In this document: positions 33,564 through 42,572 of the stretch, one piece after another
How the letters are laid out: the number at the start of each line of letters is the position of its first letter
Position numbering within the stretch: the first letter of the stretch is position 1
DNA from: Ruminiclostridium cellobioparum subsp. termitidis CT1112
Lineage (GTDB): Bacteria > Bacillota > Clostridia > Acetivibrionales > DSM-1351
Assembly: GCF_000350485.1 (NCBI RefSeq)
Contig: NZ_AORV01000038.1
Coordinates: 21,292 to 85,291, forward strand
Direction: 5' to 3'
DNA length: 64,000 bases
The notes under the pieces: generated by a model
Told to the model about the DNA's origin: nothing
Seen by the model: the letters and a program-made list of their open reading frames with translations, nothing else
Database searches by the model: none
Position numbers and translations under genes: made by a program

Positions 33564-33792
33564 GGAAATTTTTAAAAACCTCTTGTATTTTATTACTATT
33601 ATGCATAATATTGTGATAGTTATTTAGTAAAAATAGAAATTATATATTTACATTAAATACTTTAGCACGTATTATAATATATAATATCAATTATTTTTAA
33701 GTGACTGGTCGTGCTGGCCTTATCACAAGGGGACTTTTGACCCGATTATCTAATAATATGCTATAGTTAATAATTGCGGGGTGATATTGTTT

Positions 33793-34095
33793 ATGGAATT
33801 TTGTAACAAGTGTGGTTCATTAAAGATTAACGGCAGCTGTACAAACAAAAAATGCGATCAGCACATTAAATCCATGGTGGAATTAGCAACCGCTCAGCAG
33901 GTCGAATATATAAAAGAACTTGCCGAGCAATTGGGAGAGGATATCAGCGACGTCAACCTGGAAGCTATGAGTAAATTGGAAGCAGTGGACCTTATTGATG
34001 ATTATCTTGAAAGATTGGACGACTCTGAAAAAAAACTGACCACCAATGATGACGCTCTCGATGATGATGATTTGGATGAGGAAGAAGAATTATAA
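33793..34095 (+). CDS. Small zinc-ribbon protein with acidic tail
   Basis: The 100-residue protein begins with a four-cysteine zinc ribbon (FCNKCGSLKINGSCTNKKC). A helical segment follows (TAQQVEYIKELAEQLGEDISDVNLEAMSKLEAVDLIDDYLERL) that resembles short SAP-like or DUF3072-type regions. It ends with a highly acidic tail. Zn binding and nucleic-acid or protein contact are likely but function is unknown. I chose ATG 33793 with GGGGTG upstream over GTG 33781. A strong terminator follows. Confidence 0.75.
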   Translation: MEFCNKCGSLKINGSCTNKKCDQHIKSMVELATAQQVEYIKELAEQLGEDISDVNLEAMSKLEAVDLIDDYLERLDDSEKKLTTNDDALDDDDLDEEEEL

Positions 34096-34116
34096 AAATA
34101 TCCGGTAGGACGGTTT

Positions 34117-34152
34117 AATAGAAGGCGGGGATGATTCCCCGCCTTCTATTTC
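34117..34152 (+). terminator. Rho-independent terminator
   Basis: A perfect 14-bp stem (AATAGAAGGCGGGG with CCCCGCCTTCTATT) and 6-nt loop end in a T-rich tail, 22 bp after the zinc-ribbon gene. Confidence 0.85.
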
Positions 34153-34154
34153 AT

Positions 34155-34363
34155 TGTTGATAACTTTTGGATAACTGTTAATTTCGCATGTGTGGATATG
34201 TGAAATATCCGGGCCAAAACCTTGTATAAATATCTGAACATACTGAAAACTCAAGCGTCTAGTTGTTATGTCAATGTTATTTATTTGCTCCGTCTACCCT
34301 GTGGATAATGTGTATAAGTCTGTGAATAACGTAAAATTACATGGTTGGGACAACTGTGGAAAA
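34155..34363 (+). other. Cluster of seven DnaA-box-like sites
   Basis: Seven 9-mers match the DnaA box read as TGTGGATAA at 8 or 9 of 9 positions, all in the same orientation: 34155-34163, 34166-34174, 34191-34199, 34300-34308 (perfect), 34309-34317, 34321-34329 and 34355-34363. They lie in an AT-rich gap between a terminator and the end of the GH3 gene. This density resembles the DnaA-binding part of Firmicute origins, but no dnaA, rpmH or dnaN is nearby. Confidence 0.6.
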
Positions 34364-36271
34364 CTAGTTCTTCACATTCAGTCCATATCCATATGGGAAA
34401 AGAGCATTGTAACCGTCCGATTGCTTATAGAGGGTTATAGGCAGCTGCTCCAGATTCCGCGGCCAGGTAACCGGCAGTCTCGCCGTAAATTCAGCATCTC
34501 CATAAAATGCCCTTGCAATCACTCCCCCCTCTGTTCCCGGAAGCCATGCCTGTACCAGGCCATCCCACCTGTCTATTTCATCGGTTATTAGTCTTGGACG
34601 TCCTGAGACCAGTATTACAACTATTGGTTTTTTGGCGGCATACGCAGCTTTGAGAGTTTTTTCATTATCGGCCAATGCAGTTCCATTGACAAGATCCATG
34701 CTGTCGTCATCCCCCTTCCCCTCTGCATAGGGGTATTCTCCAAGTACGGCAACAATAATATCGGCCTCTTCGAGTTTTGCAATATCCGTTATTATTTTAT
34801 GACCTTTTTTGCCTGCAAGCTCTTTAAAACCGTCTAAAATTGTGGTGCCGCTCATCCACCGTCCATCTTCATTATCCATGCCGCCCTGCCAGGTTTTTGT
34901 CCATCCCCCGCACTGAATACCTATATTATCTGCCGCGGGCCCTATGACAGCTATGTTTTGATTATTGCCGAAGGGTATGATGTTATCCTTGTTTTTTAAC
35001 AGTACCAGCGATTTCAGCACTGCTTCCTCTGCAATCTGCTTGTGAATTATATTACGGAGCGAATATTCATTTGCAGGTATTGAAGAAACGTTTTCAAACT
35101 TTCCCATTTCCATCTTCACTCTGAGAACCCTGGTTACGGCATCATTTATACGCTCGGTACGTATGTCGCCATTTCCCACCGCCTCAATCAGCGCTTCATA
35201 ACATTCCCTCCACTGGGACGCCTCCATGAGTACATCAATACCTGCATCAACAGCCAGGACCACCTTGTCGTATAAACTTCCACCCTTGAGCTGGTGAATT
35301 CCTTCAAAATCACTTATCACAATCCCGTTAAAACCCATATCGTCCTTGAGCCTGTCCTGTAAAAGGTACTTGTTCCCATGGTTCTTCTCATTGTTAATGC
35401 TGCTGTAGGACACCATAATACTTTTAACTCCTGCATTGATGGCTTCCTGGTATACCGACAGGCATGTATCGTTCAGGTCCTTCTGATTTATATTCACGTT
35501 CCCCTGATCCATCAGGTACCCGCTGTCTCCCGTTCCGTAGCTTACCGCGCCGTCAGCCACATAGTGTTTTGCACAGGCTACCACGCCGTTCTTCTGCATG
35601 TTTGTAATATACGGGATGGACATTATGCTCACAAGATCGGGATTCTCACTGAAGCTCTCATAGCTTCTTCCCCACCGTATATCGTTGCTGACGGCAACAC
35701 AGGGTGAGAAGTTCCAGTCAATGCCGGCTGCATTGAGCTCCAGTGCCGTGGCGCCTGCTATCTTGCCTGCCAATTCGCTGTCGCCGCCCGCCCCCAGCCC
35801 AATATTATGTGGATATATCACGGTATTCTCAAGATTATTGTTACCATGGACGGCGTCTATGGCAAACAGGAGCGGAATTCCCAACCTTGTATGGACGGCG
35901 GCAGATTTATACTCGTCGGTCAATTTGCGCCACTCCACCATGGTATTTTTCTCAGGAACCGACCCTCCCGCCGCCAGAACCGACCCTATAAAAAACTTCT
36001 GGATATCTTTTGAGGAAATAGACCTTCTCTCAACCTGAAGCATCTGGCCTACCTTTTCTTCAAGTGTCATTTCATTAAGGAATGCTGAAATATTCTCATC
36101 TACAGATTTCTTTTCATCATATAAGGATTCTAATTCATTGTATCCGTTGTCCGGCACCGAAACATTCACTCCTGGTACCACACTGGCTCTTTCACCGGAA
36201 TCGCTGCAGCTTCCTGTGAATATTGAGATAAGTAACAGCATAACCAATACAACAGCTTTCTTATTACCCAT
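34364..36271 (-). CDS. GH3-family beta-glycosidase lipoprotein
   Basis: The 635-residue protein has a lipoprotein signal (ISIFTGSCS) and a full two-domain glycoside hydrolase family 3 body. The barrel contains KH at 235-236 and the likely catalytic nucleophile Asp321 (IVISDFEGIHQL). The second domain begins near residue 430 (SLVLLKNKDNIIPF) and includes AVIGPAADNIGIQCGGWT and ILVSGRPRLI. The layout matches barley ExoI-like beta-glucosidases (exo-1,3/1,4-beta-glucanases). It would be anchored outside the cell and release glucose or related sugars from oligosaccharides. It stands alone, divergent from the CE7 esterase. Confidence 0.92.
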   Translation of the reverse strand: MGNKKAVVLVMLLLISIFTGSCSDSGERASVVPGVNVSVPDNGYNELESLYDEKKSVDENISAFLNEMTLEEKVGQMLQVERRSISSKDIQKFFIGSVLAAGGSVPEKNTMVEWRKLTDEYKSAAVHTRLGIPLLFAIDAVHGNNNLENTVIYPHNIGLGAGGDSELAGKIAGATALELNAAGIDWNFSPCVAVSNDIRWGRSYESFSENPDLVSIMSIPYITNMQKNGVVACAKHYVADGAVSYGTGDSGYLMDQGNVNINQKDLNDTCLSVYQEAINAGVKSIMVSYSSINNEKNHGNKYLLQDRLKDDMGFNGIVISDFEGIHQLKGGSLYDKVVLAVDAGIDVLMEASQWRECYEALIEAVGNGDIRTERINDAVTRVLRVKMEMGKFENVSSIPANEYSLRNIIHKQIAEEAVLKSLVLLKNKDNIIPFGNNQNIAVIGPAADNIGIQCGGWTKTWQGGMDNEDGRWMSGTTILDGFKELAGKKGHKIITDIAKLEEADIIVAVLGEYPYAEGKGDDDSMDLVNGTALADNEKTLKAAYAAKKPIVVILVSGRPRLITDEIDRWDGLVQAWLPGTEGGVIARAFYGDAEFTARLPVTWPRNLEQLPITLYKQSDGYNALFPYGYGLNVKN

Positions 36272-36467
36272 GATCCAGCCTCCTTACCTGTACACTTCTA
36301 TATACTATAGTATAGAATTTTGAAAAAATTAGCAATATTAGGAATAAAAGATATAGAACAATGGTGCTTAACAACTAATACTCAAGTCTAAAAAGTCTTG
36401 TTACAATAAAATAGCGGGGGTATAATTGTATTATTATTCTATTTTGTAAATTAAGGAGACTAATATT

Positions 36468-37433
36468 ATGCTTCAGCCTTATGATCTGCCTCTTGAGCAG
36501 TTGAAGAATTTTAAACCTGAGCTGACAAAACAGCCTGACTTTGATGATTTCTGGAGTAATGCTCTCGATGAGCTGTCTAAAATTCCTCTTAAATATACTT
36601 TGACACCATATGATTATCCGGTTAAAGGGGTAAAGGTTTTTACACTAAATTTTTCAGGCTTTAATAATGCCAATATACAGGGTTACTTTGCTATCCCTGA
36701 CAAAGAAGGCCCCCATCCCGGCCTGATGCTGTACCACGGTTATAACTGGGCCATGGACGGCTGCGTGGGAGATACCGTAAACTGGGCCTTACACGGCTAT
36801 GCAGCTTTTCAGATGCTTGTCCGCGGACAGCAGGGTTATAGCTGTGACAATGTGACTTCCACCACCGGAGGAGTTTCAGGCTGGATGACAAAGGGTATCC
36901 TTGATCCCATGGAATACTACTACAGAGCGGTATATCTGGATGCTGTCCGGGCGCTGGAGGTACTGGCCGCCATTGATAATGTCGACGCCAAAAGGATAGG
37001 CGCACATGGAGGGAGCCAGGGCGGAGGACTGACGCTGGCGGCGGCGGCACTGAGTGGTATACCTGTGGTTGCTGTTGCTGACTGTCCCTACCTCTCAAAC
37101 TTTGAGAGGGCTATAGACATCGCTCCAAACGGTCCCTACAACGAGTTCAACGAGTATTTCAGAAGAAATCCCTCTCCCGAAATTGAAATACAGGCAAAGA
37201 AAACTCTTACATATTTTGATGTGATGAATCTTGCACCCAGGATAAAATGCCATACCTGGATAAGTTCCGGTCTGGTGGATGACATAACTCCTCCTTCAAC
37301 AGTTTTCTCAGCCTACAATCAGCTGACCTGTTCAAAAGAAATAGCCGTTTTCAGGTATTTCGGACATGAATACATGCCCGGAGCTACAATACCGAAGCTC
37401 CGTACTTTGATGAAGTATCTGCAGAATGAATAA
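36468..37433 (+). CDS. CE7-family acetyl xylan esterase / cephalosporin-C deacetylase
   Basis: The 321-residue cytoplasmic alpha/beta hydrolase has a CE7-type sequence throughout. The catalytic triad candidates are Ser183 (GAHGGSQGGG), Asp271 or 272 (SGLVDDITPPS) and His300 (RYFGHEY), with the oxyanion LYHGYNW and the RGQQG motif typical of CE7. It removes acetyl groups from short xylo-oligosaccharides that have entered the cell. AAGGAG lies before the ATG. The GH94 phosphorylase gene follows 200 bp later, so both may serve intracellular oligosaccharide breakdown. Confidence 0.93.
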   Translation: MLQPYDLPLEQLKNFKPELTKQPDFDDFWSNALDELSKIPLKYTLTPYDYPVKGVKVFTLNFSGFNNANIQGYFAIPDKEGPHPGLMLYHGYNWAMDGCVGDTVNWALHGYAAFQMLVRGQQGYSCDNVTSTTGGVSGWMTKGILDPMEYYYRAVYLDAVRALEVLAAIDNVDAKRIGAHGGSQGGGLTLAAAALSGIPVVAVADCPYLSNFERAIDIAPNGPYNEFNEYFRRNPSPEIEIQAKKTLTYFDVMNLAPRIKCHTWISSGLVDDITPPSTVFSAYNQLTCSKEIAVFRYFGHEYMPGATIPKLRTLMKYLQNE

Positions 37434-37655
37434 ATGGATTGCTCAAAAGTACATACCTGAAATTTGTATAGTTAATCACAAGTGTTTTAGCTACGATTTC
37501 AGGTATGTACTTTTAATAGAGTTTCCATTTAAAAAATTTATATTAAAAATGTTTGGAGATTTATTCAAGTTATGGTATCATTTCCTCATAGCTTTGAGTT
37601 TATTATTTTTTAATAACTGTGAACACGGTTTTACTGATTGGAGGTATTAATTCCG

Positions 37656-40097
37656 ATGCAATTTGGTCAATTTGATGAATTTAACAGGGAATACGTCATT
37701 ACCCGCCCGGATACGCCTGCACCCTGGTGCAACTATCTGGGTTCGGTGGATTACGGCGCAATAATATCCAATAACGCAACAGGCTACAGTTTTGTGAAAT
37801 CAGGAGCCTCCGGGAGAATTACCCGCTTCAGGCTAAACTCCAGATCCAACGACCAGCCCGGGAGATATATCTACATACGCGACAATTCCGACGGGGATTA
37901 CTGGTCGGGGTCATGGCAGCCTGTGTGCAAGCCTCTTGATTTGTATAAGAGCGAATGCCGGCATGGGACGGCCTATACAATAATAAAGTCCCAATACAGG
38001 GATATTGAAACTAATACCTCATATTTTGTTCCCCTGAATAAATTCTATGAAGTATGGGGCCTAAGGATAAAAAACAGCGGAGCATCTGCAAGAACGCTGT
38101 CTGTCTTTGGAATGGTTGAGTTTACAAATCATGACCACTATGAAAATGATACTGTAAATCTGCAGTATTCCCAGTTCATCAGCAAAACTTATTTTAAAGG
38201 GAATCACATTCTCCAGGTGATAAACGAAAATGGCAGTGAAGCAGCCGCTGATGTTGACGGAGGCTGTGATGCGATGGGTGATCCTTCCTTCAGGTTTTTC
38301 GGAGTGGCCGGGGCTGAGGTGGCGGCATTTGACGGTGAAAGAGACGTGTTCATAGGCAACTATAGAAATTATGGAAATCCTGCGGCTGTGGAAGCCGGAG
38401 GATGCTCAAACACACCCGCTTATAACGGTAATTCCTGCGGTGCCCTCCAAATCGATATAACCTTGAATCCCGGCGAGGAAAAAGAAATGATTTTCCTGCT
38501 GGGTGCCGGAGACGGGGAAATTGCCAGGGAAATCATCAATACCTATGATACCGCCCTCTCAAACAATACCGATCTGGCGGGGCAGCAGCTGGAGGAGTTA
38601 AAGCATCTCTGGCACTCCAGGCTGGAAAACTTGCAGATAGATACTCCCGATGATAAATTTGACAACATGGTCAACGTCTGGAATGCGTACCAGTGCTTTA
38701 TAACCTTCCTGTGGTCGAGGGCGGCCTCCTTCCAGTACTGCGGTCTGAGAAACGGCCTGGGTTACCGGGATACCGTTCAGGATATCCAGGGTATAATTCA
38801 CCTGGATTACAGGCTGGCAAAGGAACGTCTCTGCCTCATGCTGTCGGCCCAGATTTCAAACGGGGGAGGTCTTCCTCTTGTAAAATTCGACCATGTCCCG
38901 GGAAAAATTGAAACCCCCGATGAATCGGAATATGCCAGAAAGACCGGACAGTCCTTTTACAGGGCGGATGATGCCCTATGGCTTTTCCCCACGGTTATGA
39001 CCTATATCAAGGAAAGCGGGGATTGGAACTTTATAGATGAGGTTATCCCCTATGCCGACAGAGGACAGACATCAGTCTATAACCACCTGAAGCAGGCAAT
39101 ACAGTTCAATCTGGACAGACAGGGCCCCCACGGCTTTCCTGCCGGCCTCTTTGCCGACTGGAATGACTGCCTGAGGTTGGGGACCAAAGGTGAATCCATG
39201 TTTGTTGCATTCCAGTTATACCACGCCCTGTCCATATTCAGGGATTTTGCTTCAAGAAAAGGGTATGGTTCTGATGTGGAATGGGCTGATAAGCATATGG
39301 AGAGATTAAGCAAGGCCATCGACGATTTTGCCTGGGACGGGACCCGGTATGTCCGAGGCTTTACCGAGGCCGGTTATACCATAGGCTCAAAAGACAACGA
39401 AGAAGCCAGTCTCTGGCTGAATCCGCAAACCTGGGCCGTCATCAGCGGCGCAGCCGGCGGAGAAAGAGCCGGACTTGTACTTGAGCAGGTGTACAGGAAG
39501 CTCAATACCAAATATGGTGCCATGCTTTTCTACCCTGCATTCAAGAAGTTTGGGCTTCCTGTTGCCAGGATGGTGCTTTTTAATGAGGGAACAAAGGAAA
39601 ATGCGGGTATATTCTCCCAGCCGCAGGGTTGGCTTATTCTGGCCGAAACTATTGTGGGCAACGGCAACAGAGCCTATGAATATTTTAATGAAATTAATCC
39701 TGCCGCCATGAATGAGCAGGCCGAAATCAGGGTGCTGGAGCCCTATGTTCACGGTCAGGCAACCGAAGGCATCGACACCTTGAATCACGGCCGTTCGCAT
39801 GTGCACTGGCTCACCGGTACGGCCTCAACAGTTATGGTTGCCGCCGTCAACGGAATTCTGGGACTCCAGCCGGACTATGACGGAATAAATATAAATCCCT
39901 GCATTCCTGCTGCATGGAAATACTTCAGTATGACAAAGCATTTCCGCGGAAAGCTTCTTAATATAAAGGTGGATAATTCGGCAGGCGTTGAAAAAGGAGT
40001 AAAGCACCTTATTATTAACGGGAAAAAGCTTGTGGGCTGCTATGCCGCATTCGATGGACTTTCTGATAAAAATGATATTTTGGTGGTTATGGGATAA
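37656..40097 (+). CDS. GH94-family disaccharide phosphorylase
   Basis: The 813-residue protein has the GH94 layout: an N-terminal beta-sandwich (GQFDEFNREYVITRPDTPAPW, NATGYSF), a helical linker, and an (alpha/alpha)6 barrel with GLGYRDTVQDI and the catalytic acid in WNDCL at Asp504. KENAGIF and the WLTGTASTVM phosphate-pocket region follow. Length matches cellobiose or diacetylchitobiose phosphorylases. The acceptor-site loops are not diagnostic by eye, so the exact substrate (cellobiose, chitobiose or a sugar-acid variant) is open. It cleaves with phosphate to yield a sugar-1-phosphate in the cytoplasm. I chose the ATG at 37656 after GGAGG; the TTG at 37638 lies across that site. Confidence 0.9.
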   Translation: MQFGQFDEFNREYVITRPDTPAPWCNYLGSVDYGAIISNNATGYSFVKSGASGRITRFRLNSRSNDQPGRYIYIRDNSDGDYWSGSWQPVCKPLDLYKSECRHGTAYTIIKSQYRDIETNTSYFVPLNKFYEVWGLRIKNSGASARTLSVFGMVEFTNHDHYENDTVNLQYSQFISKTYFKGNHILQVINENGSEAAADVDGGCDAMGDPSFRFFGVAGAEVAAFDGERDVFIGNYRNYGNPAAVEAGGCSNTPAYNGNSCGALQIDITLNPGEEKEMIFLLGAGDGEIAREIINTYDTALSNNTDLAGQQLEELKHLWHSRLENLQIDTPDDKFDNMVNVWNAYQCFITFLWSRAASFQYCGLRNGLGYRDTVQDIQGIIHLDYRLAKERLCLMLSAQISNGGGLPLVKFDHVPGKIETPDESEYARKTGQSFYRADDALWLFPTVMTYIKESGDWNFIDEVIPYADRGQTSVYNHLKQAIQFNLDRQGPHGFPAGLFADWNDCLRLGTKGESMFVAFQLYHALSIFRDFASRKGYGSDVEWADKHMERLSKAIDDFAWDGTRYVRGFTEAGYTIGSKDNEEASLWLNPQTWAVISGAAGGERAGLVLEQVYRKLNTKYGAMLFYPAFKKFGLPVARMVLFNEGTKENAGIFSQPQGWLILAETIVGNGNRAYEYFNEINPAAMNEQAEIRVLEPYVHGQATEGIDTLNHGRSHVHWLTGTASTVMVAAVNGILGLQPDYDGININPCIPAAWKYFSMTKHFRGKLLNIKVDNSAGVEKGVKHLIINGKKLVGCYAAFDGLSDKNDILVVMG

Positions 40098-40124
40098 AGC
40101 AATGAATTTCTGTCACTTGGATAA

Positions 40125-40164
40125 AAAAATACCGGTACGGGCTATCACAGTACCGGTATTTTTA
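40125..40164. terminator. Bidirectional terminator
   Basis: A 14-bp stem (AAAAATACCGGTAC with GTACCGGTATTTTT) with flanking A and T runs lies between the converging GH94 and zinc-transporter genes. Confidence 0.85.
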
Positions 40165-40193
40165 TGCTCTTATTTTTACTATACTCAAGATAC

Positions 40194-41033
40194 TCAGGCA
40201 AACCTCTTCCGCAGACCCAGTGTTATAAAATATATTATTGCAGAAACGATTACAATTGTTGCACCTGTGGCAGTGTCCATGTAGTAGGACAATATCAGTC
40301 CGATCAGCCCTGAAACAATTGAGATCAGTATAGTCAGGACGTTATACTGCCGTGCATTTGTAGAAACATTCCTGGCAGCGGCGGCAGGCAGCACCAGCAG
40401 TGAGTTTATTATCAGCAAGCCTATCCACTGTATGACCAGGGTGACCGTAACAGCTATTATTGCAGTAAAGGCCAGCTCCACAGCCATGGTATTTATGCCG
40501 CGGCTTCTGGCCAGAGATATATTGACACTGACCAGTAAAACCTTATTGTAAAATAAAATCCATAAAACAACTATAACTACAGCGAGTATGAGCAGGATTC
40601 CTACCTCAAGGGGACTTATGCTGAGCAAGTCTCCCACGAGATAAGAGTTGTAGCTGATACTTCCCGAAGTCACCAGCACTACACCCAGAGCGATGGCGGC
40701 CGACGAAAAAACACCTATTACCGTATCTGTTGAAGTTTTGGTTTTATTTTTTATAAGTGTAATAAGTACCGAAAAAGCAACTGAAAACACCACTGCCGAC
40801 CATATCGGCTGAATTATCCCTATTACACTTCCGATAGCTATTCCTGTAAAAGCTCCATGGCCAAGGGCATCTGAGAAAAAGGCCATGCGGTTGTTGACAA
40901 TAACGGTTCCCAAAATACCGAATATGGGTGTTATCAGCAATACAGCCAGAAAGGCATTCTTCATAAAATCATATCCCAGCCATTCAAACGGCAGGATGGT
41001 ATTCAACAAACTATATATCTGGCTCAAGCTCAT
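40194..41033 (-). CDS. Zinc/manganese-type ABC transporter permease (ZnuB-like)
   Basis: The 279-residue protein has about eight membrane segments and the metal ABC-3 permease core (VNNRMAFFSDALGHGAFTGIAIG, LLIINSLLVLPAAAARNVS). It pairs with the ATPase gene, whose end overlaps its start by 4 bp. It imports Zn2+ or another divalent metal. No substrate-binding protein gene is adjacent. Confidence 0.9.
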   Translation of the reverse strand: MSLSQIYSLLNTILPFEWLGYDFMKNAFLAVLLITPIFGILGTVIVNNRMAFFSDALGHGAFTGIAIGSVIGIIQPIWSAVVFSVAFSVLITLIKNKTKTSTDTVIGVFSSAAIALGVVLVTSGSISYNSYLVGDLLSISPLEVGILLILAVVIVVLWILFYNKVLLVSVNISLARSRGINTMAVELAFTAIIAVTVTLVIQWIGLLIINSLLVLPAAAARNVSTNARQYNVLTILISIVSGLIGLILSYYMDTATGATIVIVSAIIYFITLGLRKRFA

Positions 41034-41827
41034 TCCCCCTCTTCACTGCTGTCAATTAATCCAGTAAGGCCAAAAGTCTCGGATAACTTTTTATCGCTGT
41101 ATACCTTATCCGGAGGCCCGTTCAGAATTACTGTCCTATTCAGCAGCACAACCCTGTCGGCGTGTTTTTTTACCAGATCAAGGTCGTGGGATACCAGTAT
41201 GATTGTCAGGTCATATTTTTCTCTTATATGCGAGACTATTTCATAAAATACTTCAAGTCCTTTCCTGTCAACCCCCGATACCGGCTCGTCCATCAGAAGC
41301 AGCTGGGGAACAGGTTCCAGGGCCAGAGCCAGCAGCACCCTTTGAAGTTCGCCTCCCGACAGAGCTCCCAGCCTTTTGTCAATCAAGCCTTCACCCTGCA
41401 CCCGCGCCAGGCAGTCCGATATCCTTTTGGTCAATTCTTTGGAAGTGCTATGAAAGGCAGGCTTTCTGCCCATGCATGCTGTAAAGAGGTTTTTCACACT
41501 CACCGGTGCCGCAGTATCAAATTCCAACTGCTGCGGCACATAGCCCACCATGGGTTTGGCACTATTCTGCCCGTTGGAGCCTGCAAAAACAATTGATCCC
41601 TCATGCTTTATCTCTCCAAGGATTGCCTTCAGCAGCGTGCTCTTCCCTGCCCCGTTGGGACCTATCAAAGCAGTCAGCTCTCCACAGTGCAGATGCAGGT
41701 TCACATCGTGCAGGATCTCTGTTTTCCCTATCCTTACCGAAAAGTCTTTTATTTGAGTACAGCAGTACCCACTGCAGGTTTTATTAACATCACATTTTTC
41801 CCTGTGCCTTGCATTTATTTCCGACAT
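41030..41827 (-). CDS. Zinc/manganese-type ABC transporter ATPase (ZnuC-like) with Cys-rich N-terminus
   Basis: The 265-residue ATPase has Walker A IGPNGAGKST, signature LSGGELQR, Walker B LLLMDEPVSGVD and H-loop SHDLD. Before the ABC domain is a short extra segment with four cysteines (CDVNKTCSGYCCTQI), which could sense or hold metal. Similar segments occur in other clostridial zinc-transporter ATPases as I recall. It energises the downstream permease. Confidence 0.9.
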   Translation of the reverse strand: MSEINARHREKCDVNKTCSGYCCTQIKDFSVRIGKTEILHDVNLHLHCGELTALIGPNGAGKSTLLKAILGEIKHEGSIVFAGSNGQNSAKPMVGYVPQQLEFDTAAPVSVKNLFTACMGRKPAFHSTSKELTKRISDCLARVQGEGLIDKRLGALSGGELQRVLLALALEPVPQLLLMDEPVSGVDRKGLEVFYEIVSHIREKYDLTIILVSHDLDLVKKHADRVVLLNRTVILNGPPDKVYSDKKLSETFGLTGLIDSSEEGE

Positions 41828-42062
41828 TGTAGATATCCTTTCAAGTACAAACTGCTTCGTTTATCCCAGCCGGTAAAGCACCCGCTGAGTATTTAAAATA
41901 CCTATTTAAATAGTATACCAAAATAAGCTTGATATTTACAATATTGCACAGAAAACGCAAGCCCTGTATTAACAAGAAAAAAAGAGCCGCCTTCAAACAA
42001 TCATGATTAATAATTGTTAAAGACAGCTGTTTAGGATGTATGATAATTTTCGTGGGCGGTAT

Positions 42063-42521
42063 TTACTCCTGTACCTCCACCTTTACAATTATTTTTTTTA
42101 CTTTTGACGGGCTATCCGCCATACACATAGGCTTATGCATATCGTGGGGATAAAATACAGCAAAATTGCCCGTGTTCAGCTTCAGCTGTGTCCCCCCGGT
42201 GAAACTGCACAGCAGGCAGTCCTTCTCCTCATTGTAAACTGTATCCGGCGGCATTTCGCGGATATTTGCACAATGGATGAATTCACTGCCCCGGAAAATA
42301 TACTGTATATCAATATATTTTCTATGTGCTTCCCACAGGATCTCATTTTCCGGGACAGTTTCATATTCCTGGACCATGGCATATACCTTTTCAGCATTTA
42401 TCTCATATTTGCCCGGCAGGGGATTTCCGCTTATACAGGCTTCAATAAATTCAAAGGCGGGCTTGAAGCCGCTGTGCATATTAAAATATAATTCCCTGTT
42501 CTCAAATAAGTCCAAAACCAT
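42063..42521 (-). CDS. YhcH/YjgK/YiaL-family protein
   Basis: The 152-residue cupin-like protein (DUF386) has the family landmarks YEINAEKVYAMVQEYETVPENEILWEAHRKYIDIQYIFRGSEFI and FAVFYPHDMHKPMC, including a His pair that would bind metal. Members act in sugar-acid or sialic-acid use as mutarotase-like or accessory proteins, including EbgC. The ATG at 42521 has GGGAGAA upstream; the longer start at 42539 includes that site. It is near an aldolase and reductase of apparent sugar-acid metabolism. Confidence 0.88.
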   Translation of the reverse strand: MVLDLFENRELYFNMHSGFKPAFEFIEACISGNPLPGKYEINAEKVYAMVQEYETVPENEILWEAHRKYIDIQYIFRGSEFIHCANIREMPPDTVYNEEKDCLLCSFTGGTQLKLNTGNFAVFYPHDMHKPMCMADSPSKVKKIIVKVEVQE

Positions 42522-42572
42522 ATAACATTCTCCCAGCAATTTTAGTTTCCATCAACACTTATTCCCTGAGGA

